From Sphingobacterium sp. BN32 (lineage in GTDB: Bacteria > Bacteroidota > Bacteroidia > Sphingobacteriales > Sphingobacteriaceae), in NCBI RefSeq assembly GCF_030503615.1, contig NZ_CP129963.1, forward strand, positions 2,604,001 through 2,668,000: a stretch of DNA of 64,000 nt, given 5' to 3'. The translations under genes were made by a program, and so were the position numbers. Shown here piece by piece: positions 19,501 to 26,968 of this stretch (position 1 is the stretch's first letter; each line of letters opens with the position of its first letter). The notes beneath the pieces are model-generated. The model was not told the DNA's origin and made no database searches. It was given only the letters and a program-made list of their open reading frames with translations.

Positions 19501-19930
19501 CGCATCCGCATTACTTTCATTCGTTGCTGATGTCATGCGTTGGAACAATGAAGACTTTTACAACGAAAACCAACGTTACGCAACCAGTAATCAGTCAAAG
19601 AGAATGTTATACAATCGTTGGCAAAATCCGGGCGACTCTGGAGACAAAGCTATTTTACAACGACTTGACATCCCTCGCGTATTCACTTCAAAAGATATAC
19701 AAGATGCCTCATTCTTGCGCCTAAGAAATGTAAGAGTAGGTTACACATTTGACGCAGATGCACTCAAAAGCCTGAAAGTGATTAAAGGGATATCCTTATT
19801 TGTGCAGGGGCAAAACTTATTTACCTGGACGAAATGGCGAGGGTTAGATCCAGAAAACAATCAAGTATATGGACGTTTCCAGTATCCAAATTCCAAGACC
19901 TTCACTGGCGGTTTAAATGTTAATTTTTAA
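16550..19930 (+). CDS. SusC/RagA-family TonB-linked outer-membrane transporter with STN domain
   Basis: 1126 residues. A long signal peptide (hydrophobic core about 23-38, ending SGSAQ) is followed by an STN/secretin-N signalling domain at about 43-115, a carboxypeptidase-D-like beta-sandwich (GQVTTEAGNPIPYASV), a plug domain at about 220-330 with VIRGVGSINGSNSPLYVLDG and ASATALYGSRGANGVI, and a beta-barrel to the C-terminal NVNF. It should import large ligands across the outer membrane with SusD as lid, powered by TonB; the STN domain signals to FecR. SusD follows by 11 bases and a cyanophycinase ends the operon, so the ligand may be a peptide polymer rather than a glycan. Confidence 0.95.
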   Translation: MKSIEHTKIWKKLVWNLRGSHKITLTLFLLSYALLAFSGSAQTITLNAKGATAEKLIKEIQRQSGFNFLYDDALVEHLRIKQINLKNVTINQALDAIFNNTGITYTVVNRDIAIVRTALLEGANVSFAQSEITGQVTTEAGNPIPYASVKNKNTGATTSTNEQGRFQISATVNQTLTITAVGYVLKEVRITNQQTINVRLSERVETLEDIVVTGYTAYDKKLSSSVSSTVQAKDINQVPGLTIDQILQGRVPGMSVISSSGQPGQSSAVVIRGVGSINGSNSPLYVLDGIPIESSYMQTINPNDFENVTVLKDASATALYGSRGANGVILLTSKKGTAGKMIVNYNSQYGVTTLSRPNFEMMTTAERMLFEEEAGEKYGKNYGPGWTYSPKNPKYINGTQAFRDQADHILDSIRNINVDWRDQFFKNGSFMEQQVSFQGGTDKVRYYNSLNYYNQDGVAIRTGLKRFNLKSNLDFGDDKLTGNLNVGLGYSKSQFTEGEGATGVGSSMASVYYALPYEQPYAPDGTLIHFGNEDDYFILDQREGSAGLERLFNSWDKMNQFKTILGGSLNYQITPTLKASTRAGADYRASNSEIFINPDSYYGSRKNANTLGGKGRLTQGNQRNFNFVSTTGLTYNELFNDVHDLEASVYYEYLYNDYRSFGFNAFGIDGRLPGTPAGVTNGNVDFMPNVTGGKTKSALTSFMGIARYSFDKKYTLTGSYRYDGSTKVAPANKWQGFYSVGANWNAKREAFLETVDQIKELNFRLSYGSTASPYGGDFDYLATYAVGASYGGVMGIQASRAGNVDFDWEYINEFNAGMDIALFQERWLRLSVDYYNKITNNMYILQPPPATSGFSSLNLSTGKMQNKGIEWDINADILRSGNFKWSLGMNAAYNKNTILEVTDYTDEFADGDSRIIKVGYSYGTYFAPKWAGVDTETGEPQYYDKEGNITKTYNATEQSVPLDASLYPKWTGGLHTQISYKGFTASALLSFVADVMRWNNEDFYNENQRYATSNQSKRMLYNRWQNPGDSGDKAILQRLDIPRVFTSKDIQDASFLRLRNVRVGYTFDADALKSLKVIKGISLFVQGQNLFTWTKWRGLDPENNQVYGRFQYPNSKTFTGGLNVNF

Positions 19931-19941
19931 GGTATTTCATC

Positions 19942-21333
19942 ATGCATAAAAACAAAAATATATCCATCGTTCTTTTGTTCGCTATTGTGAGCAGTATATT
20001 CGGATCTTGCACAAAACTAGAACTGAAACCAACCGATTCTATCGACCCAACAAAAGCGTTTCGCAATGCGGCAGACGTAAATATGGGGGTTATTGGTGTA
20101 TATGCACTTCTAGAAAATAACATGGGGCAATTGAGTTCGACCGTTTCTGACGAAAATATGTATCCCATCGAAAACACTGTTGGAAATTCAGACGCGTTTC
20201 GCTGGTTTTATACCGGTGCCAATGGTTCCGTAACATCCTTCTACAATTCGGCTTACAAAGCTATTGACGGCATCAATCGTGTGCTGGCAGCGATAGAGCG
20301 CATTAGTGCCGGCAGCGACGATGCACAACTACCAAAATACAAAGGCGAACTTCTTGCACTGCGTGCCTATCTACACTTTGAGCTGTTGAGAGCCTATGCT
20401 TCAGGCTATGAAAATGACCAGCTGGGGATTCCCTATATGACGGTTTCAGAAATTAGCTATCCTTCACGCCCGAAATTCCAAGAAGTAATCGCCAATGTGA
20501 AGGCAGACCTAACAAATGCCAAGACCTTAATCGAGCCGAGTTTGAAAGATATGACGCGAATGACCAGAACCGCAGTTTCTGCCTTGCAAGCCCGCGTTGC
20601 ACTTTATGAAAAAAACTGGCCAGAAGCAATTACTTTTTCGACTGAAGTGATTGATGCCCTTCCGCTAGCGACAACGACGGAATTCGCAGATATATGGCTC
20701 GACAAGTCGAATAAAGAGGTTGTCTGGAAGTTGAAAAGAGTAGGAACTACCAACTCTAGAATTGGCGATTTCTATTATCGTGAAAGCGGAGATTATGTCT
20801 TATATGCGCCTGCTTTTAAGCTAATCAACATGTTTGACAGAACCAATGATGTGCGTTTTGCGTCCTATATCAAATATGCCCCGGAGAGGACAGGAAACAA
20901 GTCTAAATACCTAGTCAATAAGTTTATCGGTGGGACCGCGGCAACACCGCGCCTAGTCGACATTAAGCTGTTCCGAACTGCCGAAATGTATTTGATCCGC
21001 GCCGAGGCAAAAACGGAAAGTCAAGGAAATGGAAATGATGACCTAAATGTGTTAAGAAAAGCGAGAATTAAAGGCTACAGCAATGTCAACATTAGTAATA
21101 AAGCACAATTGCTACAGGAAATTGAAGATGAAAGATTTAAAGAGTTAGCATTCGAAGGACACCGATTCTTCGATTTGAAGCGCAGGAAAAAGAACATTGA
21201 GCGGCCAAACGAGGACATCGTAAATGCTTCAGGTGCTAAAACATTAACTCCAAGCCAAGCGCAGTACAATCTTCCGTTGCCGAATTTGGAGATTCAGGTA
21301 AATAAAAACATTGTTCAAAATCCAAACTATTAA
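19942..21333 (+). CDS. SusD/RagB-family outer-membrane lipoprotein
   Basis: 463 residues, somewhat shorter than many SusD proteins. The lipobox IFGSC puts the lipidated Cys at about 23. The fold is all-alpha with TPR-like helices: GELLALRAYLHFELLRAYA is the typical SusD signature, and the C-terminal RND-SusD region has LFRTAEMYLIRAEAKTE, IEDERFKELAFEGHRFFDLKR and NPNY. It serves as the surface ligand-binding lid of the adjacent SusC. It lies 11 bases after susC and 3 bases before the cyanophycinase gene, so the three are one transcription unit. Confidence 0.95.
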   Translation: MHKNKNISIVLLFAIVSSIFGSCTKLELKPTDSIDPTKAFRNAADVNMGVIGVYALLENNMGQLSSTVSDENMYPIENTVGNSDAFRWFYTGANGSVTSFYNSAYKAIDGINRVLAAIERISAGSDDAQLPKYKGELLALRAYLHFELLRAYASGYENDQLGIPYMTVSEISYPSRPKFQEVIANVKADLTNAKTLIEPSLKDMTRMTRTAVSALQARVALYEKNWPEAITFSTEVIDALPLATTTEFADIWLDKSNKEVVWKLKRVGTTNSRIGDFYYRESGDYVLYAPAFKLINMFDRTNDVRFASYIKYAPERTGNKSKYLVNKFIGGTAATPRLVDIKLFRTAEMYLIRAEAKTESQGNGNDDLNVLRKARIKGYSNVNISNKAQLLQEIEDERFKELAFEGHRFFDLKRRKKNIERPNEDIVNASGAKTLTPSQAQYNLPLPNLEIQVNKNIVQNPNY

Positions 21334-21336
21334 AAG

Positions 21337-22182
21337 ATGATTAGAAAAAATATCCTATGGATCATTCTTTCGCTCCTGACAAGCCTCCCTGTCTTTGCCG
21401 ACGGGGGAGCTCCGAAAGGAAAACTATTTATAATCGGTGGTGGTGAACGCGGGGAAGAATTGATTAAAGCGATGATTTCCGAGTCCAACTTAACCCCGGA
21501 TGATTATATCATGGTCCTTCCTATGTCGAGCGAGCTACCCGTCGAATCAACTGAAGCAATAGCGAAACAATTTCAAGCTTCCGGCGCAAAGCATATCAGC
21601 AGCATCAACTTCGATAGAGCGATGACTGCCAATCTGAGGCTTGTTGACTCTGTACGGCGCGCGAAGCTGATTTTTATAACAGGTGGAGATCAGAACAGGT
21701 TTATGTCCATTGTGAAGGACAGTGAACTTTATACCGCCTTGCACCAGGCTTATCAGCAGGGTTCGTTAATTGCAGGGACAAGTGCTGGCGCCGCCATCAT
21801 GAGTGAAAAAATGATTACTGGAAAACCTGCGCATTCGAACAATGACCGCAACCCTTTTGGCCAACTAAAGCATGACATCGTAGAGATATCTGAAGGCATG
21901 GGTTTCTTAAAAAATGCAATTGTCGATCAGCATTTTATTGCCAGAAGTCGGTACACGCGACTATTTTCTACCCTAGCGAGCTATCCAAAACTTGCCGCAA
22001 TAGGTATCGATGAGGGAACAGCTCTATTAGTTTACAAGAATAAAGCAACCGTTATCGGCAAGGCACAGGTTTTAGTTGTTAAAAATCCTAGAAAACTAAA
22101 TGTCAGCAAAACCGGATATATTTCTTGGGATAAAGTTGACTTTGGATTGTATATCGATAGACAACAGTTCAAGCTGAATTAA
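21337..22182 (+). CDS. Exported cyanophycinase-like serine peptidase (S51 family)
   Basis: 281 residues. A Sec signal peptide (MIRKNILWIILSLLTSLPVFA, cleavage likely before DGG) places it outside the cytoplasm. The body is a peptidase S51/class-I-amidotransferase-like fold: LFIIGGGERG at the start, ITGGDQNRF, the nucleophile elbow GTSAGA with Ser about 149, then IVDQHFIARSRYTRL with His about 199, the block typical of cyanophycinases, and GIDEGTALLV. Characterised cyanophycinases cut arginyl-poly-aspartate into beta-Asp-Arg dipeptides. It follows susD by 3 bases, so it probably acts in the periplasm or at the surface on the SusC ligand. Other S51 members cut Asp-X dipeptides or unknown substrates, so the polymer identity needs testing. 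Confidence 0.85.
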   Translation: MIRKNILWIILSLLTSLPVFADGGAPKGKLFIIGGGERGEELIKAMISESNLTPDDYIMVLPMSSELPVESTEAIAKQFQASGAKHISSINFDRAMTANLRLVDSVRRAKLIFITGGDQNRFMSIVKDSELYTALHQAYQQGSLIAGTSAGAAIMSEKMITGKPAHSNNDRNPFGQLKHDIVEISEGMGFLKNAIVDQHFIARSRYTRLFSTLASYPKLAAIGIDEGTALLVYKNKATVIGKAQVLVVKNPRKLNVSKTGYISWDKVDFGLYIDRQQFKLN

Positions 22183-22195
22183 GTCACTTCCCTTT

Positions 22196-22272
22196 CAAAG
22201 CCCTTTCAAACCCAATGTAAAACCCAATCAAACCCGTTCTGGAAGGGCTTTGATTGGGCTTTGTATTGGGTG
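22196..22272. repeat. Palindromic intergenic repeat, copy 1
   Basis: CAAAGCCCTT at 22196-22205 pairs with AAGGGCTTTG at 22243-22252. A second, imperfect arm (CCCAATGTAAAACCCAATCA region, 22211-22230) pairs with the CAATC/ATTGGG words at 22250-22270. It shares the 12-mers CAAAGCCCTTTC and TTTGTATTGGGT with the element at 51258-51341. It lies just after the cyanophycinase stop and may end that operon, although no clean T-run follows. Confidence 0.7.
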
Positions 22273-22472
22273 TAATTGGAAGCTATCTAGAACTAAGCTT
22301 TAACGATGGAGCTTTATTCCTCGCAAACCGGCTTTCATGTTTGTTAAGAAAAATTAGGAGTGCAGGCTAGACATGGACATTAAACAACAAGAAAATGCCT
22401 CCAACTAATCAGCAAGTACCGATTATTTGAAGGCATGAGTATGGAGTTTAAAAGCCTTGCGCTTCTATTTCC

Positions 22473-24311
22473 TTATATAATTCCGTGCAAAGAGCCGCCT
22501 TTGGCGCCTAACTGATCGACGCGGCGTTCAACCGCAGGATCTTTGATCAGATCGGGTGCATGATGCGGTTTTGCTCTGGCGTCGATGATTACCGGGCCGC
22601 GGCATCCCCAATGTTTGTATTCGGTAAAGCTATCGATACCATAGATATCGTGAGAAGGATTGCTTCTTGTGAATGTTGTCCAAACAAAGTTATTGACATT
22701 TTCGGCAACAAAGCCCGCATCATCGGCAAGGACAATACATTGAATACCGGTCCAGTCGGCTGTTTTCGCAGCATTAGTCCATTCCTCTAATACTTTTGCC
22801 TCTTCCGCATAGGTACTAAATGCCTTTCCATCCACGACAACCATACCCGGTAATGCAAGTTTAGCATGTTGGAAAGGGCGCGGAAGATCAAAACCTGCAG
22901 GCAAGGAACGAGCAAGTTCACGTTTCTTATCCCCTACCGCAGCGAAGGTCACTTTCGATCCTGCATTTAAACCATCGCCTGTATAGTCCAACGTGTCAAT
23001 GGTGGTATTGGTCAGGAAGTGTAGATCGCGTGTTAAATCGATGCGTTCAAAAATATGGGTAAAAAATCCTTCAATATCGTGGATATCGAGTTTTGGGTTA
23101 TCCTCAAAAGCGGAGATGAACAAGAACTTCGCTAAGCTCAGTTGGTTTGTTCCTAAAATTTGGTTAGCAATTGTAAGCAGCTCCTGCGGTCTTTCGACCT
23201 TTTGATATGGGGTGTAGCGTTCGCTTCCTATCGCAAAAAGCAGCGGGTGAACACCAGCAGGGTCGACCGCATGAACGGCATGCAAGCCAGCAATCTGCTG
23301 CGGGATAGCATTTCCTGTTATTTCGTGGATCAGCGCGCCAAAGCTGGTATCCTCCTGTGGCGGACGGCCCACGACCGTAAACGACCAAATTGGATCTTTT
23401 TTATGGTAGACCTTATGCACCTTCATTAACGGGAAGTCATGCACTAAGGAATAATAACCGATATGATCACCGAAAGGTCCTTCGGGTTTATTTTCGTTGG
23501 GATATACCGTCCCTGTTATAACAAAGTCGGCATCTGCAGAGATACAAAATCCCTCGTCATCATAAAAATAGCGGAAGCGACGGTTTCCTAGCGTTCCGGC
23601 AAATATCATCTCCGATAATCCCTCCGGCAAGGGCATCACCGCAGACAGTGGATGCGAAGGAGGTCCTCCGACGAATATACTGACTTTCAATGGCTTTCCT
23701 AACTGATTAGCCTTGGTTTGATGCACACCGATTCCACGATGCAATTGATAGTGCAGACCAATTTCTTCGTTTTGTATATAATCGTTTCCTGCCAACTGAA
23801 TTCTATACATTCCCAAATTGGCATTCATAATACCTGGTTTCGTGATGTCTTCGGTATAAACCTGCGGCATGGTCACGAAAGGACCACCATCCATTGGCCA
23901 GTTTACAATTTGTGGAAGTTCCGCAATGCTCGTGCGGCCGTAAAGGATTGGTGCGTTGGATTTTTTCTTCCAGGGAAGTGCCCCTAGAGCGACCATAGAA
24001 GATCCCGCATATCGAAAAGGATTTTTCAGTACCGACATCGGGTTCATTTTGACATCCACCAATCGTTTGACATGGTCTAAGGAGTCCCTGAACATAAATT
24101 TCGATCGCTCCAACGTTCCAAATAAATTCGACACTGCCGGAAACTTGGACCCTTTGATGTTTTCGAAATAGATTGCAGGTCCCTGCGCATCATAAACACG
24201 CATATGAATAGCGGCCATTTCGAGGTAGGGGTCTACCTCTTCTTTTATTCTGATTAAATGTCCGTTGTTTTCAAGATCAATTACACATTCGTGTAAGCTT
24301 TTATAGCCCAT
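22473..24311 (-). CDS. UbiD-family decarboxylase
   Basis: 612 residues. UbiD-type signatures: HRGIGVHQTKANQLGKPLKV, VFVGGPPSHPLSAVMPLPEG-like block, and NKPEGPFGDHIGYYS, which carries the catalytic Glu. The family uses prenylated FMN made by a UbiX partner, which is not in the window, to decarboxylate aromatic or unsaturated acids. Proteins of this length in Bacteroidota are usually annotated as menaquinone biosynthesis decarboxylase; that role is family knowledge and not shown by the neighbours. It is transcribed towards the SusC operon end, and an NmrA-like gene lies 65 bases upstream on the same strand. Confidence 0.85.
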   Translation of the reverse strand: MGYKSLHECVIDLENNGHLIRIKEEVDPYLEMAAIHMRVYDAQGPAIYFENIKGSKFPAVSNLFGTLERSKFMFRDSLDHVKRLVDVKMNPMSVLKNPFRYAGSSMVALGALPWKKKSNAPILYGRTSIAELPQIVNWPMDGGPFVTMPQVYTEDITKPGIMNANLGMYRIQLAGNDYIQNEEIGLHYQLHRGIGVHQTKANQLGKPLKVSIFVGGPPSHPLSAVMPLPEGLSEMIFAGTLGNRRFRYFYDDEGFCISADADFVITGTVYPNENKPEGPFGDHIGYYSLVHDFPLMKVHKVYHKKDPIWSFTVVGRPPQEDTSFGALIHEITGNAIPQQIAGLHAVHAVDPAGVHPLLFAIGSERYTPYQKVERPQELLTIANQILGTNQLSLAKFLFISAFEDNPKLDIHDIEGFFTHIFERIDLTRDLHFLTNTTIDTLDYTGDGLNAGSKVTFAAVGDKKRELARSLPAGFDLPRPFQHAKLALPGMVVVDGKAFSTYAEEAKVLEEWTNAAKTADWTGIQCIVLADDAGFVAENVNNFVWTTFTRSNPSHDIYGIDSFTEYKHWGCRGPVIIDARAKPHHAPDLIKDPAVERRVDQLGAKGGSLHGII

Positions 24312-24376
24312 ATCAATAAAATAGCTTAACTACAAATGTAACGCAAATCAGCTTATAATGGAAATTTAGAACGGCG

Positions 24377-25246
24377 TTAACCGCCACTAATTACCTGGTC
24401 GAGGGGGGTAAAGGAAAAAAGAATAATCTGTTTCCAATGCGAATTATCAATCGGATATTCCCTTTCCATCAATCGTTTAAATTCGATGAGGTCTTCCGAG
24501 TTAATATGATAAAACTTCTTGTAGAGGATACTCATAATCGAATGCGGGAGTTTGATGCTCTTTACGGGCGAATTGGGGAATAAATTCTTCCGATATAGTC
24601 GAAACATCTCTTGTATGGTCAGCGTATTGGGTCCGCCAATTTCTATAACTTGATTGATAAAGTTTTTATGCCAATCGACATTATAAATCCAGCGTAATAA
24701 ATCGAGTGCCGAAATGGGGCTGAATTTCAATTTCGCAAGGGCAGAATCGTATGGTAAATATTTGCTATGAAGCACTTGGCGCATATAGCGATCGAGCACA
24801 CTTCCTTTGCCAATTGCAAGATTTTTGAGCACGATGGTATAATCGATACCACAGGATTCCAGTACCGAACTGATTGCATGAATAAAAGGCTTATCCATCA
24901 AGCGCGCAATGTAGAGAATTCTCTTGCATCCGTTGCGCCGCGCTAATTCAATGAAATTCCTGAGCGTTACGATTTCTAAATTTAAATTGACCACTTCCCC
25001 TAGATCAGGAACGTGGGTGATATAAATGGCTAAATCGGCATCTTTCTCCAATCTGAATTCATCGAACTCTTTTCCTCTCCTTAAAAGATCTACTTTATTT
25101 AAGGTTCCAGTAGGCTCTTCCGTAGATCGGGCGCGGAATAAGTCTACATCGCGCACTAAGCCATGTACTTGAAAATCCTCCTTATTTAAATTACTCATGG
25201 CTCTTTTTCCTAAATAGGAATTTAGCCCGGATATGATTACTTCCAT
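24377..25246 (-). CDS. NmrA-like / SDR-type NAD(P)-binding protein
   Basis: 289 residues from the chosen start, which follows an AAGGAAG ribosome-binding match 6-8 bases upstream; an in-frame ATG seven codons earlier would include that site in the coding part. The N-terminus MEVIISGLNSYLGKRAMSNL is a Rossmann nucleotide-binding loop. AIYITHVPDLGEVVNLNLEI and NFIELARRNGCKRILYIARL match the atypical SDR/NmrA fold, in which the catalytic Tyr-Lys pair is often lost, as seems to be the case here. The substrate is unknown. The C-terminal third is basic and may contact membranes. Confidence 0.7.
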   Translation of the reverse strand: MEVIISGLNSYLGKRAMSNLNKEDFQVHGLVRDVDLFRARSTEEPTGTLNKVDLLRRGKEFDEFRLEKDADLAIYITHVPDLGEVVNLNLEIVTLRNFIELARRNGCKRILYIARLMDKPFIHAISSVLESCGIDYTIVLKNLAIGKGSVLDRYMRQVLHSKYLPYDSALAKLKFSPISALDLLRWIYNVDWHKNFINQVIEIGGPNTLTIQEMFRLYRKNLFPNSPVKSIKLPHSIMSILYKKFYHINSEDLIEFKRLMEREYPIDNSHWKQIILFSFTPLDQVISGG

Positions 25247-25537
25247 CGATCTTCCTTCAAAATCCACAATTACGTTTCCATCTTGTTTCCATTAACAGCC
25301 AAGCGAAGACGAATGTTTATTCTTTTTGATAATTTTACAAATGAAAACAATTTCTCGAAAAACTTTCAACTTTCCCGTCGAAAACCGAAAGGAATGAAAG
25401 TTATGGAGAGCTAGCGAAAAGAATCGCGTTCGGAAAAAGCATTGTCTACAGCGTGTAAAAATACGGCCTGTACCAAGCGTGGATGGGTTTGATACCTTAT
25501 ATTTGTTTCAAAGCACTATTTGGGGAATAAATTTAAA

Positions 25538-26776
25538 ATGGGTAAGAAAGTTGTATTAGTTTGGTTCAGGAATGATTTACGTTTGCATGATAACGAAGTT
25601 TTAGTGGAGGCGATAAATAAATCCGACCTAATTATCCCTGTTTATTGCTTTGATCCACGCTATTTTAAAACCAACAAGTACGAGCAAAAGAATACCGGCA
25701 TCTTGCGTGCATCCTTCCTCTTAGAATCGGTTTCCTATTTAAAAGAAAAATTGCAAGGGATGCAGAGCGACTTAATGACGTTTGTTGGATATCCCGAAGA
25801 GATTCTCCCGCAGCTGTGCGCGAAGTATGAAGTCGATGAGGTTTATCATCACCGCGAAGTTGCCTATCGAGAGACAATGGTCTCGGAGCTTGTGGAAGCG
25901 GCACTCTGGGACAATAAAATAAATCTTAAACACTTTATTGGTCACACGCTATACCACAAAGAAGACCTCCCCTTTCCGATCAAAGACATTCCCAACAAAT
26001 TCAATATTTTCAGAAAAAAAATCGAACGTGAAAGCATGGTGCGCAAGCCTTTACCTGCGCCTTCAGCCATTGCCAGTCCGCAACATTTGGAAGCGACCGA
26101 ATTGCCTAGTTTGTCGAGCTTAGGTTTTACAGCGGAAGAAATCCAGGCTTTGGAAGGTCGGTCCTTTGAAGGCGGAGAGGAAAAAGCAATTGAGAAACTG
26201 GCACAGCTTCTGGATCCCAACTTCACTGATTGTAGAAACTTTACTTATATCTCCCCTTATATTTCGGTTGGTGCTTTATCGCCGATGTTTGTGTATGATG
26301 AGATGATTCGATCGAATCTCAGCCAGAATAAGAAACGCTATGAGCGCCTACTCACTGCACTATTGTGGAGAGATTATTTCCGCTTTATGTTGAAGAAGTA
26401 TCCGAATATCTACTTTAAGCCAAATGGATTCCAAGAAGATAAAAATTTTTCGAAAGAACTGGATTCGGACGCTATCCGCAAATGGATGAACGGTACGACG
26501 GGCGAAGAGTTGATCGACGACACGATGGCTCAACTATTACAGAGCGGAAATCTGACCTATTTAAATCGTCGTCTATTAGCGAGTTACTACATACAAGAGA
26601 TCAGCAACAATTGGTTGTTAGGTGCTTCATTTTTTGAAGAGCATCTGCTTGACTATAATCCGGCTTCAAACTATGGGTATTGGTCGCATGTTGCCGGTGT
26701 CGGAACGAGCGACAAAGAGAACGGGGCGAGCAGCTGGCAGGAGCTTGCAAAAAAACTAGAAACACAGAAAGCATAA
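25538..26776 (+). CDS. Cryptochrome/photolyase family protein (DASH-like)
   Basis: 412 residues from ATG at 25538; an in-frame TTG six codons earlier is rejected. The N-terminal photolyase alpha/beta domain has VWFRNDLRLHDNEVL and the DASH-like LPFPIKDIPNKFNIFRKKIE. The C-terminal FAD-binding domain has SPYISVGALSP, LLWRDYFRFMLKKYP and NYGYWSHVAGVGTS. The usual WxNRxxR-type block is altered (LTYLNRRLLASYYI). It should bind FAD and either repair UV pyrimidine dimers, possibly in single-stranded DNA, or sense blue light. A TATATTTG -7 box is visible at 25498-25505. It is monocistronic. Confidence 0.88.
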   Translation: MGKKVVLVWFRNDLRLHDNEVLVEAINKSDLIIPVYCFDPRYFKTNKYEQKNTGILRASFLLESVSYLKEKLQGMQSDLMTFVGYPEEILPQLCAKYEVDEVYHHREVAYRETMVSELVEAALWDNKINLKHFIGHTLYHKEDLPFPIKDIPNKFNIFRKKIERESMVRKPLPAPSAIASPQHLEATELPSLSSLGFTAEEIQALEGRSFEGGEEKAIEKLAQLLDPNFTDCRNFTYISPYISVGALSPMFVYDEMIRSNLSQNKKRYERLLTALLWRDYFRFMLKKYPNIYFKPNGFQEDKNFSKELDSDAIRKWMNGTTGEELIDDTMAQLLQSGNLTYLNRRLLASYYIQEISNNWLLGASFFEEHLLDYNPASNYGYWSHVAGVGTSDKENGASSWQELAKKLETQKA

Positions 26777-26968
26777 TTATAAATTTACATACTAAAATCT
26801 TGTCTTATTTACAACTAAACATAGGTTATTTATTTAAAGTCGACAATTAATTTTAAATAATTAATAATTGTCGAAAATCCCGTTAAAACATTGTATTTTA
26901 TCGGTATTAAATGAGGAAAACTCTATTATTATTTATAAATTTGGCAAAATTTTATCTTACCTATCCAC

